From the NCBI GenBank assembly GCA_947500845.1, contig CANMTP010000005.1, positions 186,001-250,000 on the forward strand: DNA of 64,000 nucleotides. The letters run 5' to 3'. Origin of the DNA: an uncultured Aquimarina sp. (GTDB lineage: Bacteria > Bacteroidota > Bacteroidia > Flavobacteriales > Flavobacteriaceae). The notes under the pieces are model-generated. The model saw only the letters and a program-made list of their open reading frames with translations. It was not told where the DNA came from and made no database searches. Shown in pieces: positions 27,242 to 37,600 of this stretch. The translations under genes were made by a program, and so were the position numbers. Numbering within the stretch: position 1 is the first letter of the stretch; each line of letters starts with the position of its first letter.

Positions 27242-28139
27242 TACTCTCATAGTAATCGTTGGTCCAACGGCTATTGGCAAAACAAGCCTGAGTTTAACAT
27301 TGGCAAAATACTTTGATTGCGAAATTGTATCAGCAGACAGCAGACAGTTTTATAAAGAAATGAGTATAGGCACCGCTGTCCCCTCTTTGGATGAACTAAA
27401 GCAAGTTCGACATCATTTCATTCAACACAAAAGCATTAAAGAGCTATATACTGTTGGGGATTTTGAAAAGGACGCATTAGAGAGACTCAATACCCTATTT
27501 ACAAACAATACCTATGCAATTCTAGTCGGAGGTTCTGGTTTGTACATCGATGCTGTAACTAAGGGATTAGATAGTTTTCCAGAAGTAGATATAGAGATAA
27601 GAGAAAAACTTAAATCTACCTATAAAAATTCTGGGATTGAAAGCTTGCAAAACAAATTGAAAATACTGGATCCAAATTATTATAATCAGGTCGATTTACA
27701 AAATACACACCGAGTTATGCGTGCTTTAGAAGTATGTCTTAGCAGTGGTAAACCTTATTCATCTTTTCTTACCACTCCTAAAAAAAATAGACCTTTCGAT
27801 ATCATAAAAATTGGAATTACTGCGGATAGACAAGTAATCTACGACCGAATAAACGAACGAGTCGATATGATGATAGAGAAAGGGTTAGTAAATGAAGTCA
27901 AAAATTTATATAAGGACAGATCATTGAATGCTCTAAACACTGTAGGATATAAGGAGATTTTCAATTATCTCGATGGCACCTGGGATTTGAATTTTACCAT
28001 TTCTGAAATCAAAAAAAACACGAGACGTTTTGCAAAAAGACAACTCACCTGGTTTAGGAAAGATCCAGATATTAAGTGGTTTGATTACAAGGAAGAAGCA
28101 TTATCTATTGTAAACTACATCAATAAAAAAACACAATGA
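27234..28139 (+). CDS. miaA: tRNA dimethylallyltransferase
   Basis: The 301-residue enzyme adds a dimethylallyl group to adenosine 37 of tRNAs that read codons starting with U. It has the P-loop GPTAIGKTSLS, the DSRQFYKEMSIGTAVP segment, GGSGLYIDAV and, near the end, FAKRQLTWFRKDP. A much longer open frame reaches back into the channel gene, but the ATG at 27234 gives the family N-terminus. Its TGA lies inside the terminator stem. Confidence 0.97.
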   Translation: MNNTLIVIVGPTAIGKTSLSLTLAKYFDCEIVSADSRQFYKEMSIGTAVPSLDELKQVRHHFIQHKSIKELYTVGDFEKDALERLNTLFTNNTYAILVGGSGLYIDAVTKGLDSFPEVDIEIREKLKSTYKNSGIESLQNKLKILDPNYYNQVDLQNTHRVMRALEVCLSSGKPYSSFLTTPKKNRPFDIIKIGITADRQVIYDRINERVDMMIEKGLVNEVKNLYKDRSLNALNTVGYKEIFNYLDGTWDLNFTISEIKKNTRRFAKRQLTWFRKDPDIKWFDYKEEALSIVNYINKKTQ

Positions 28140-28161
28140 AAAATTTTCATTGTGTTTTTTT
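28125..28161. terminator. Bidirectional terminator overlapping the miaA stop codon
   Basis: An 18-base inverted repeat has one central base. Its core is ACACAATGAAAA with TTTTCATTGTGT, flanked by A6 and T6. The miaA TGA (28137-28139) lies in the left arm. It also fits the 3' end of the convergent response-regulator gene. Confidence 0.85.
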
Positions 28162-28189
28162 ATTCGCTAGTTATTACCGTTACTTTTTC

Positions 28190-28903
28190 TTAAGACTCTT
28201 CATTACGCACTACTAGTCTAAATCCTTCACCATGAATATTAAGTATTTCTACATTTTCATCTTTCTTTAAATACTTTCTCAATTTAGCGATATAAACATC
28301 CATACTTCGAGAGGTGAAATAGTTATCATCTCTCCAGATTTTTGTTAATGCTAACTCTCGTGGCATAAGATCATTAAGGTGTAATGCTAGTAAGCGCAAT
28401 AGTTCATTCTCTTTTGGAGAAAGCTTAATAGGATCTTCTTCTCTAAAAGTCAAAAATCGAAGTTTAGAATTAAGATGAAAACCTCCAATTTTAAATTCAA
28501 ATTGTTTACTATCTGCAACCGATTCGGTATTCTTGCGTTGCATAATAGCTTGTATTTTCATTAATAGCACCTCGCTGTCGAATGGTTTATTGAGATAGTC
28601 ATCTGCACCAACTTTATACCCTTTTAATACATCTTCTTTCATCGCCTTAGCAGTTAAAAAAATGATTGGTATTTCCTCATTTTTATCTCTTATCTCTTTT
28701 GCCAGTGTAAATCCATCCTTGTAAGGCATCATTACATCTAGAATGCACATATCATAATCATCCTTTTTGAACTTTTCGAAGCCTTCCATACCATTTTTGG
28801 CATGCACAACATCATAATCATTCATGACCAGATAATCCTTTAATACTGTTCCAAAGTTTGGATCATCCTCTACAAGCAAAATCTTTTTGTTTTCTGTTTC
28901 CAT
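28190..28903 (-). CDS. rprY: OmpR-family response regulator, RprY-like
   Basis: The 237-residue regulator has a receiver domain with the phospho-acceptor Asp56 in CILDVMMPYKDGF, Lys in FLTAKAM, and acidic residues VEDDP near the N-terminus. The C-terminal winged-helix DNA-binding domain (ELLRLLALHLNDLMPRELAL, RSMDVYIAKLRKYL) is of the OmpR type. It follows its sensor kinase with a 3-base gap. The RprY name comes from similarity to the Bacteroides pair; targets are unknown. Confidence 0.9.
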   Translation of the reverse strand: METENKKILLVEDDPNFGTVLKDYLVMNDYDVVHAKNGMEGFEKFKKDDYDMCILDVMMPYKDGFTLAKEIRDKNEEIPIIFLTAKAMKEDVLKGYKVGADDYLNKPFDSEVLLMKIQAIMQRKNTESVADSKQFEFKIGGFHLNSKLRFLTFREEDPIKLSPKENELLRLLALHLNDLMPRELALTKIWRDDNYFTSRSMDVYIAKLRKYLKKDENVEILNIHGEGFRLVVRNEES

Positions 28904-28906
28904 ATT

Positions 28907-30475
28907 TTATGATATTAACGGTAATTTAATTATAAATGTGGAGCCTTTTCCCCTTTCACTCTCCACCCATATTTGACCATGATGATCATCTATGATTCTT
29001 TTTACATATGTTAATCCTAGACCATGTCCTTTTACATTGTGCAAATCTCCAGTATGCTCTCTAAAGAACTTTTCGAAGATCTTTTTTTGTGCAACTTTAC
29101 TCATTCCTATTCCTTGGTCACGAATTTTAAGGATAATACTATTCTTTACATTTTCAGTGTATATGTCAATTTTTGGCTCATTTTCAGAATATTTAATCGC
29201 GTTATCCAAAATATTAACTACAACATTAGTCATATGGCTATCATTAGCCAATACAGTAGTTTTAAGAGCACCCAAATGCGTTTTCACATATCCGTCTCTG
29301 CTTTCTATAATTAAGGAAACGTGAGTCACAGCATCTTCTATAATATCATGAAGCTCTTGTTTCTCCTTTTTAATGTTAAGTTCGTTCTTCTCAAGCTGGG
29401 ATATTCTCAACACATTTTCGACCTGAGCGTGCATCCTTTTATTTTCCTCTCTTATCATTTTCATATATCGCTGAACTTTTTCAGGATCACCTCCTATTTT
29501 TGGATTTTTTATTGAATCTAGTGCCAGGTTAATAGTGGCAATAGGAGTCTTTAACTCATGGGTCATGTTATTAATAAAATCGGTTTTAATTTGTGATATC
29601 TGTCTTTGTTGCAAGAGTTGCGACAAAGCACTGGAGTAGGCAATTACAATAATCAAAGTAAAAATTATTGATAATATGGCCATTCCTTTAATAGTAGAAA
29701 GCACATATTGCTTTTTTCCAGTAAAATTGACATAAAGTTGATACTCGCTTACTCCTTCATCATCGACAAAAAGCGGAATTGCGTATGTCGTTGGATAATC
29801 CAAACTAAAATCGTCAGAACGTACTTTTGTTGCTAATGCATTACTGTATATAGCATACTCAAAATCTACTTTTATATCTCGTTCTTCGAGTTCTTTTCTA
29901 AGCAAATATTCTATTTCCTTTTTTTGAACCCTTCTGTGTATTGGTATAAAACTGGCTATTTCTCCTATAACAATCTCGTAGTCCTTTCTTTGAAGGTCTG
30001 TCAATCCTCTTATTCTCTCCAACTTAGACTTAGAACTTTGTTTAGCAATATCAGCCTGAGTCTCCTGTGTCGCAATGTCTACATTACGATTAAGAATATT
30101 CCTCAATTTTACCGTATCGATATTAAAGTTTACAAAAGATGAGAATAATTTATAATCCTCATCCAAAATACCATTAGCGTAAGCAAAAGATTTTGTTGTA
30201 TTATCAATACTTATATCTAATAGCTGACGTATTGTTTTATTATCCGGATCTTCTCCTATGCTATCCAGTATTCCTTGTAATGGAAAAAACATCTCTTCAA
30301 ATTCTCGATATTGAATCCCGTTGGAAACAGATATCAATATTTGTTTAGCATTAAAAGAAAATTGCTCTTTATTATTCTCAACCGTGTTGTTAATCCAATA
30401 TCCCTGAACGAAAATAATCCCGATTAATGATAAACTCATGAGGATTATCAGCAATACGAATAACCTTTTATTCAT
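28907..30475 (-). CDS. rprX: Sensor histidine kinase, RprX-like
   Basis: The 522-residue inner-membrane kinase has membrane segments near residues 5-25 and 262-282, with a periplasmic sensor domain of about 235 residues between them. The HisKA helix holds His305 in NNMTHELKTPIAT. The ATPase domain shows NILDNAIKY, RDQGIGM and GHGLGLTYVKRI. It is the first gene of the rprX-rprY pair. A TACTTTTG box on the minus strand lies five bases before its ATG. Confidence 0.92.
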   Translation of the reverse strand: MNKRLFVLLIILMSLSLIGIIFVQGYWINNTVENNKEQFSFNAKQILISVSNGIQYREFEEMFFPLQGILDSIGEDPDNKTIRQLLDISIDNTTKSFAYANGILDEDYKLFSSFVNFNIDTVKLRNILNRNVDIATQETQADIAKQSSKSKLERIRGLTDLQRKDYEIVIGEIASFIPIHRRVQKKEIEYLLRKELEERDIKVDFEYAIYSNALATKVRSDDFSLDYPTTYAIPLFVDDEGVSEYQLYVNFTGKKQYVLSTIKGMAILSIIFTLIIVIAYSSALSQLLQQRQISQIKTDFINNMTHELKTPIATINLALDSIKNPKIGGDPEKVQRYMKMIREENKRMHAQVENVLRISQLEKNELNIKKEKQELHDIIEDAVTHVSLIIESRDGYVKTHLGALKTTVLANDSHMTNVVVNILDNAIKYSENEPKIDIYTENVKNSIILKIRDQGIGMSKVAQKKIFEKFFREHTGDLHNVKGHGLGLTYVKRIIDDHHGQIWVESERGKGSTFIIKLPLIS

Positions 30476-30479
30476 AAAT

Positions 30480-30487
30480 CAAAAGTA
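30480..30487 (-). promoter_or_regulatory. -7 box before the rprX ATG, possibly leaderless
   Basis: On the minus strand the sequence reads TACTTTTG, ending four bases before the ATG at 30475. The spacing would put the transcription start at the start codon. No TTG is found 17-23 bases further up, so it is a weaker case than yggS. Confidence 0.35.
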
Positions 30488-30559
30488 AGACTTTAACATT
30501 TAGCTACTTTACGGTTTAACCAAATGTTAACAAAATGAAAGATTAAGATTACAAAGCCA

Positions 30560-31138
30560 TTAGGAAGATATTTGAGCATGAATTTTACCTACTTGATTTT
30601 CAGCTTCTTTTAGGTCTATGTTATGTATAATAAAATCGGCTAACGGAATTTTTTTAGAATCGTCCCATTGATTATTTGCTCTAGAAAGCACTTGTTTCCG
30701 TGTTATTTCATCTCTTTTTAAGACTCTTTGTATTCTTGTTTCCAATGGTGCCAATACAAGAATAGTGTGATCACATTGTTTATATGCGCCATTTTCAAAT
30801 AGTATTGCTGCTTCTTTTACTACATAATCACCTACCTGCTTGTTCTTCCAGAGATCAAAATGTTTTGCTACTGCAGGGTGAACAATAGCATTCAAACCCT
30901 CTAATTTCTTTTTATCGCTAAAAACGATTTCCGCGACATACATCCTATTGAGTTCTCCATTTACATAAGAATTATCTCCTAGTAATTCAATAATTTGTTC
31001 TCTTACTAACGGATCAGTATTCATTAACTTTTTAGCTTCTTCATCTGCTATATATACGGCAACCCCAAGTTGGCTAAACATATTTGCAATGGTAGATTTT
31101 CCACTACCTATTCCCCCAGTAAGCCCTACAACCTTCAT
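30560..31138 (-). CDS. coaE: Dephospho-CoA kinase
   Basis: The 192-residue P-loop kinase phosphorylates dephospho-CoA in the last step of coenzyme A synthesis. It shows GLTGGIGSGKSTIANMF, VYIADEEAKKLM and LFENGAYKQCD. It lies 9 bases after the YbbR gene, and the window also contains coaBC. Confidence 0.96.
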   Translation of the reverse strand: MKVVGLTGGIGSGKSTIANMFSQLGVAVYIADEEAKKLMNTDPLVREQIIELLGDNSYVNGELNRMYVAEIVFSDKKKLEGLNAIVHPAVAKHFDLWKNKQVGDYVVKEAAILFENGAYKQCDHTILVLAPLETRIQRVLKRDEITRKQVLSRANNQWDDSKKIPLADFIIHNIDLKEAENQVGKIHAQISS

Positions 31139-31147
31139 ATCTGATCT

Positions 31148-32107
31148 CTATTTTACAACCACAAATTGGATTTGTTTCTCCTGCAAACGAACATCATGAA
31201 TAAACGCTGGTTTATTAAGAAGTTCAAGCGTAAGAAAAGAACTTTCCTCAGAAGCTTTAGCATAATCTGCTACTACCATAAAATCTCTCTCACTAATCTC
31301 ATTATATTTATCCAATCCCACTCTATAAACTACTGTACTCTCTTTGGGAAAAATTTTAATTTCTATTCCTTCAGGAACATTATTTAGTGTAATAGGAATT
31401 TTTTGATTTCCTTCTGTAAATTTACTCACCAAAATACTAGCTTCAATCATTTCAGGAGCCACTTTGATATTTGATGGCAAGTCTGTCTTGTCTATGTTCA
31501 ATTGAGAAACAAAATCCTGGTTAATACCTTCTAGATTTAATAGCTCTGTAAACACCTTTTGGAGGGTATCTACAATTTTTGAAGGTCCACTTACTATTAT
31601 AGAATCTGGAGTGATCATCAGTCCTTTATCGCTCCCGTATCCAACTGCATACCTAATATCCTCTTTCGCAATCACGGGAACTTTTTTCTCTAAGTTAACA
31701 TCCAGTTTTAATCTCAGGCTATCTTTTTGTAATGCCAGAATACGTCCTTTAAAATCGAGTTTGTTTTTTAAGATGGCAGACTCTTTATCAACACGAAAAT
31801 AGTATTGATCCTCTTTGTTTGAAGCTGCATCCACTACATTAAATTCTAAGACGGGTTTCTTCCAGTTATGACTCATTAACCTGAAACCATTTCCGTTGAG
31901 CGTCATTCTTAGCGTTTGATCACTTTCTTCATTAAAAATTCTATCTTGAGGAAGGTTTGTATATCTAATCCCTACTTCTACTTCTTGTGTGTAATTTTTT
32001 GAAAACTGAATTAATATCCATAAAAGAGAAGTGAATAACAGAAAAAACAAAAAGGTTTTTACATTGCTTTTTTTGAATGAGAAATTCTTTTTTGTTCTAC
32101 CAGACAT
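31148..32107 (-). CDS. YbbR/CdaR-like membrane-anchored protein
   Basis: The 319-residue protein has a basic N-terminus, one membrane span (TFLFFLLFTSLLWILIQF) and an extracytoplasmic all-beta region with YbbR-like repeats (VIVSGPSKIVDTLQKV is the typical YbbR turn). YbbR proteins near diadenylate cyclases regulate c-di-AMP synthesis in Firmicutes. No cyclase gene is seen here. It lies between the glycosyltransferase and coaE with 6- and 9-base gaps, so the three form one operon. Confidence 0.85.
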   Translation of the reverse strand: MSGRTKKNFSFKKSNVKTFLFFLLFTSLLWILIQFSKNYTQEVEVGIRYTNLPQDRIFNEESDQTLRMTLNGNGFRLMSHNWKKPVLEFNVVDAASNKEDQYYFRVDKESAILKNKLDFKGRILALQKDSLRLKLDVNLEKKVPVIAKEDIRYAVGYGSDKGLMITPDSIIVSGPSKIVDTLQKVFTELLNLEGINQDFVSQLNIDKTDLPSNIKVAPEMIEASILVSKFTEGNQKIPITLNNVPEGIEIKIFPKESTVVYRVGLDKYNEISERDFMVVADYAKASEESSFLTLELLNKPAFIHDVRLQEKQIQFVVVK

Positions 32108-32113
32108 ATATTC

Positions 32114-33118
32114 TTACTTTTTGAAAAACAATTTCGGAAATTGTTTTTCCGGGACTTTTTTGAGTAGATGAATATAATAATAAGATTTAAAGAATCCTTT
32201 TCCATAACCATAAAATTGTATCAAAACTGCCAAAACAGATTGTATTCCTATGGAAATGTTTTTGAAAGCAGTCGATGCTCCCATAAATATTAAAACAAAA
32301 TACAGCCCTAAGATGGCCATAAAATACCAGAACCCAAAAACCAAAGTTACTAGTGCAAATGATATATATATGAGAAATAATACAGGAAACCAATAGGTTA
32401 TTTTGGCCGTTTCTGGATGCCATTTGTTTAAAATCGGACGTACCAATCCAAATTTACTAACTTGTATGTAGAATTTTTTCCATGAAATCCTTCTCTTATG
32501 AAATACTTTGGCATCAGGAATTAGAGCAGTCTCATATCCTAATTTCCACAACCGGATAGTAAGATCAGGATCTTCCCCTGGATGAATATCTCCAAAACCT
32601 TCAGAAGCATAAAAAGCTTCTTTAGATAATCCCATATTAAAACTTCTGGGCTGAAACTTTCCCATCATACTTTTACGACCTCGAATCCCTCCTGTCGTAA
32701 GATACGATGTCATACTATAACTTATTGCCTTTTGAAGATTAGAAAAACTTTCATGTGCATCATCGGGGCCACCATAACAGTGTACAAAGTTTTTATTTAA
32801 AAAAACCTCAACCTTTGACAAGTAATTTTGAGGTAAAATCACATCGCTATCGAGGATAATAAAATAATTACCTCTTGCTTTTTTCATACCATAATTGCGA
32901 GAATCTCCAGGGCCTGTATTTGGTTTTTGATAATAACTTATAGACAATTGCTCTTTAAAAGCTTCAATAACATGCTCTGAAGTCTCTGATGATCCATCTT
33001 CGATAATCACAATTTCATACTCTTTTTTGTAGTCCATCTCTAACATACTTTGCAATAGCTCCTCAATTTCTATTGGTCTATTATATACGGGTACAATAAA
33101 AGAAAAGTTTAATCTCAT
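32114..33118 (-). CDS. Family 2 glycosyltransferase, membrane bound
   Basis: The 334-residue enzyme has a GT-A domain: FSFIVPVYNRPIEIEELLQS at the N-terminus, IIEDGSS, and LDSDVILP with the metal-binding DxD-type motif. Membrane segments lie in the last third (ITYWFPVLFLIYISFALVTLVFG and nearby). It transfers a sugar from a nucleotide donor, possibly to envelope glycans. Donor and acceptor are unknown. Confidence 0.9.
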   Translation of the reverse strand: MRLNFSFIVPVYNRPIEIEELLQSMLEMDYKKEYEIVIIEDGSSETSEHVIEAFKEQLSISYYQKPNTGPGDSRNYGMKKARGNYFIILDSDVILPQNYLSKVEVFLNKNFVHCYGGPDDAHESFSNLQKAISYSMTSYLTTGGIRGRKSMMGKFQPRSFNMGLSKEAFYASEGFGDIHPGEDPDLTIRLWKLGYETALIPDAKVFHKRRISWKKFYIQVSKFGLVRPILNKWHPETAKITYWFPVLFLIYISFALVTLVFGFWYFMAILGLYFVLIFMGASTAFKNISIGIQSVLAVLIQFYGYGKGFFKSYYYIHLLKKVPEKQFPKLFFKK

Positions 33119-33185
33119 CTACTATTTTATTTTATTATCAGATGATTCAGATAACTATAGAAACACTAATAGCTATTTCATTTTG

Positions 33186-33193
33186 CAAAGATA
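33186..33193 (-). promoter_or_regulatory. -7 box of the glycosyltransferase-ybbR-coaE operon
   Basis: On the minus strand this reads TATCTTTG. It lies just after the fabI terminator and about 67 bases before the operon's ATG. Confidence 0.45.
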
Positions 33194-33201
33194 ACCAAAG
33201 A

Positions 33202-33230
33202 AAAATCCCATTTCATTCAAATGGGATTTT
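33202..33230 (-). terminator. fabI terminator
   Basis: AAAATCCCATTT and AAATGGGATTTT form a perfect 12-base stem with a CATTC loop. On the minus strand a T-rich run follows. It lies 26 bases after the fabI stop codon. Confidence 0.8.
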
Positions 33231-33255
33231 CCTAAGGCATTATAGGTATAAATTA

Positions 33256-34074
33256 TTATTCTTCACCCATAAACTTATCCATAACCATTTGGCTTACTCC
33301 CATATTAGAGAAACCACCATCATGATAAAGATTTTGTAATGTTACTTTTTTGGTAAGATCAGAAAATAACGTAATTGTATAATCTGCACATTCTGCTGCA
33401 GTAGCATTACCAAGCGGAGACATTTTATCGGCATATTCTATAAATCCATCAAAACCTTTTACACCCTTTCCTGCTGTAGTAGGTGTTGGAGATTGAGAAA
33501 TAGTATTAACTCGTACTTTTTTATCTCTTCCAAAGAAGTATCCAAAACTACGGCCGATAGACTCCAAATACGCTTTATTATCTGCCATATCGTTATAATC
33601 AGGAAATACTCTTTGTGCGGCCATATAAGTTAGCGCGACGATACTCCCCCATTGGTTCATTGCATCCTTTTTGTATAATGTTTGCATGGTTTTATGAAAA
33701 GAAAGCGCAGATACATCCCAGCCTTTTTCACTAAAGCTATAATTAAGATCTGTATAATGACGACCCTTCCTAACATTAACGGACATCCCTATAGAATGCA
33801 AAACAAAATCAATTTTACCTCCCAAAATCTCCATCGATTTTTCAACAAGGTTCTCAAGGTCCTCTAGTGAAGTAGCATCTGCTGGTATCACCTGAGAATT
33901 TGTTTTTTCTGCCAAAGCATTAATAGCCCCCATACGCATGGCTACGGGCGCATTGGTAAGTACAAAACTTCCTCCTTCTTCAAATACACGCTCGGCAGTT
34001 TTCCAGGCGATTGAACTTTCATCAAGTGCACCAAAAATGATCCCTCTTTTACCTTTTAATAAATTGTGTGACAT
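33256..34074 (-). CDS. fabI: Enoyl-ACP reductase (NADH)
   Basis: The 272-residue short-chain reductase carries out the last step of each fatty-acid elongation cycle. It starts LKGKRGIIFGALDESSIAWKTAE, a FabI-type cofactor site rather than the usual TGxxxGxG, and has the Tyr-x6-Lys active-site pair in DYNDMADNKAYLESIGR and the PTPTTAGKGVKGF segment. It is divergent from the adhesin operon across a 600-base gap. Confidence 0.96.
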   Translation of the reverse strand: MSHNLLKGKRGIIFGALDESSIAWKTAERVFEEGGSFVLTNAPVAMRMGAINALAEKTNSQVIPADATSLEDLENLVEKSMEILGGKIDFVLHSIGMSVNVRKGRHYTDLNYSFSEKGWDVSALSFHKTMQTLYKKDAMNQWGSIVALTYMAAQRVFPDYNDMADNKAYLESIGRSFGYFFGRDKKVRVNTISQSPTPTTAGKGVKGFDGFIEYADKMSPLGNATAAECADYTITLFSDLTKKVTLQNLYHDGGFSNMGVSQMVMDKFMGEE

Positions 34075-34673
34075 TTAGTTGTAAATTAAAGTATAGTTAT
34101 ACAAGGGGTAAAGATAACAAAACGACCTAAACCAAGACTAATCAAATTAGAATTTAGTGTGGCTTTATAAGAGTTTCAATTTCAATTAAGACCATATATA
34201 GCTATGATACTTATCGCAGCATGTGATCGTTTCGTGATATTTTTGACAAAAGAGAAAAGCTGAGCAAGTTAACTAATTTCAAAAAAGGGGAAATTACCCC
34301 TATCAAATAGGGTCAAAAATTGAGCATTTGAGTCAAAATTTAAACAATTATTAATTGATTATCTCATCAATATAACATACTTTTGACAACAATCCTTTCC
34401 CCCATATTTGTTTGATAAAATTCCCCAAACTAATTGAGCAATATCTAAATAGTTTAGTATGATATGCCCCATCCCTTGTCATAAAGGGAATATCTAATAA
34501 GAACTTAACTATAGTTAGATTTGAAGATATTATTGTTTCAAACGAAACGGTAACTTTTCGAAAATGGTAGTATTTAATAAATATTGTGAACGTAAATAAC
34601 TTGTTATTACAAATCTGATGCAGTCAAAAAATTCAGAGTTGTCACAAACATAGACTTATAATTAACGGGGCGT
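34075..34673. other. Long non-coding leader region before the adhesin operon
   Basis: No gene is visible in 599 bases. I see several short symmetries: AGGGG/CCCCT around 34286-34301, TAACTATAGTTA (34506-34517), GTTTC-AAAC-GAAAC (34535-34548) and AATAAC-TT-GTTATT (34595-34608). TGAGCA occurs three times (34261, 34321, 34435). A promoter candidate is listed at 34355-34385. The size and symmetry suggest regulated expression of the downstream operon. Confidence 0.5.
34355..34385 (+). promoter_or_regulatory. Candidate promoter of the adhesin operon
   Basis: TTG (34355-34357), a 20-base spacer and TACTTTTG (34378-34385) fit the Flavobacterium consensus. It would give a leader of about 280 bases. 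A second TATTTTTG box lies at 34238-34245 without a clear -33 element. Confidence 0.45.
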
Positions 34674-37600
34674 ATGAAAATAATTACTTTGAATCTTTTT
34701 CCAAGAACAATTATAATAATTGTTTGTATTACTACATTTCTACTTCCCATCCTAAATGCTTATGGATATACACCCAATAGTAGAGATTATCATAGTAACA
34801 ATGACATTTCTTATGTAAAGGAAAAAAATCTCTCAAAAATCAACTTGAGTTCTAAACATTGGTCTGGAGAGGTTTTAAAACTTGCCAACGATCACAACGA
34901 TATTACCATTGATTCATTAACTCTTACAAAAAAGCATAACGACCGAAAACTTACTTTGGAAACTACTAAAAGGGCTAATACATTAGACATTACCGTAATA
35001 AAAATACAAGACGTAACCGCTGCCGTATCATATAGTAATGGCATATTTGAAGCAATTGCTTCTGGGGTAACTCCAGAATATACATACCAATGGAGCACCT
35101 CAACCCAAAATCAAACTACTGCTAGCGCAACTGGACTTACAAATCAGACTCATAATGTTACTCTAACTGAGGCTAGTGGAACACAAAGAAAAAAGAGTGC
35201 TGGTATCCTGTATATAAACAATTGTAATATCAAAGCTACCCCTGAAGTGACCAACGTACTATGCACTGGCGAAACGACAGGCATTATTGACCTGTCTATA
35301 AGTAACGGAACTCCTCCCTACATTTTTACGTGGAGTAACGGTTTATCTACTGAAGATCTAACTAATGTGGCAGCAGGAACATATTCGGTGACTATTAGCG
35401 ATGCTAATAATTGTACGATTATAGAATCATTTACGATTACCGAACCTGTCAACCCACTAACACTTTCTGTTACATCCAAACTGAATAGTTTATGTAACGA
35501 ACCAGGACAGTTAAATGTTTGTGGAAGAGGCGGAACTTCTCCATATTCGTACTCAATAGATGATGGAGTCACTTATCAAACTAGTGGAATATTTAGAGAT
35601 CTTATTCCGGGACATTATAATGTAACAGTTCGTGATGCTAACGAATGTCAAACTGTTAGGTGTGTACAAATTACAACGAATTGTACCAACGCAATCACAG
35701 ATATCAATAATACTTTTATAGATACTCCTGTCTCTGGTAATGTACTCACTAATGATGAAGATCTTGAGGGCGATACGCAAACAGTAACTACCACCACCGT
35801 TACCACTTCTCAAGGAGTTGATGTAATCATTGTCCCTGATACTGGCATGTATACTTATACCCCACCCCTAGGATTTATAGGTGAGGACACCTTTGAATAT
35901 ACCATTTGTGATGATGGCAGTCCTATTGCTTGTGATTCTGCAACAGTATATATAGAAGTACTTCCAAAACAAAATCCAGAAAATAACCCTCCTATTGCAA
36001 ATCCTGATACTGCAAATACTGAAATTGATACCCCTGTATCTGGAAATGTATTGGCGAATGATTTCGATCCTGATCAAGATATAATTTCAGTAACCACAAC
36101 CTCTGTATTGACTTCAGAAGGAGTCTCTGTGATAATTGATTCAAATACCGGAACCTTTATCTATATTCCTCCAGTAGGTTTTATTGGAGAAGATACTTTT
36201 GAATATACTATATGCGATAACGGTACTCCAATATTATGTGATACTGCAATTGTAGTAATTACCGTATTTGAGAATCAGGATAATAGCACGTTTGCGAATG
36301 ATGATGCCTATTTTGTCTCAGAATGTGAAAATCGCTCTGGAAATATATTGGATAATGATTTCGATCCTGAAGGTGATACACAGCTTGTAAATGCGACTCC
36401 CATAAACGGTGTAGACAATGGTACTTTGGTTCTTAATACCGATGGAACATTTATCTATACGCCTAATTCTCAGTTCGTAGGCACAGATAGCTTCATCTAT
36501 TCTATTTGTGATACCGGCAATCCATCAGCATGTGATCAGGCTACAGTATATTTTATTGTTTCAGATGAAACTCCCCCTGACATAACTAACTGTAATGTCG
36601 TTAATGAGACCATTGAATGTAATGGAACTGATAATAAGAGTATCGCAGATACATGGAATTCGAATAATATCTTAGAATTAGAATCATGTATTGCAAATGC
36701 TTGTGGCACGGATTTTAACGGAACGATAATCTCAGATTATGATTTTGGTAACTTAGTTTCTTCCTGTGGTTTAGGAGGCATCATAGAGGTAACGTATACA
36801 ATAACAGATGAAAACGACAATAGTACTACATTAATGGCAACACTTACTCTTGCCGATACCACACCTCCTAGTTTAGATAATTGTACGCTTGACGATATGA
36901 CTTTAGAGTGTTCTGTATTGAATGCAGAAGAAATAGCGAATCAATGGAATGTAGATAATATCATCTTGCTGGAAACTTGTGCTATAGATGAATGCAGTTC
37001 AAATACATTGGCGACAGTATCCTCGAATTACAATTTTACAACAATCAATGACGGAATGTTAATCGTTGAATACATCGTCACAGACGAATGCGGAAATTCG
37101 AGTTCAATAACCGCCAAACTTACTTTAGAAAACAGGGCTGTTGCAGCTAATGATGTCAGTTTATGTATTGCGAGTGATATAGAATCGCAAATATTTGATT
37201 TGTTCGACTTACTTGATGGTGAGATTAATTTTGATGGAACATGGGAAGTAGTATCTGGAAACGCTACGGTTATTGACAATCAGTTTTTTGATCCCCTGTC
37301 TATAGAGTTATTTGGTGAAAATGCTTCTGAAACGATCACATTCAGTTATACCGAAGATAATTCAGGTTGCCCTATTTATGTAGAAGCGGAAATTGAGATA
37401 CATAATCGATGTGCTGTTTTTGCTTGCGGAGATGAAGATATAAAAATTTCAAAAGTCATAACTCCCAACGGAGATCCTTTTAATGAATATTTTGTAGTTG
37501 ATGGTGTAGAAGATTGTAACTATATCATAGATGTAAAAATTCTTAATCGTTGGGGAGCTATAGTGTATCAATCCGATAATTACCAAAACGATTGGAATGG

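Noticed and set aside
26876..27280. 134-residue antisense frame across the channel and miaA
   Set aside because: It is the mirror of two well-supported genes and its composition reflects their reverse complement.
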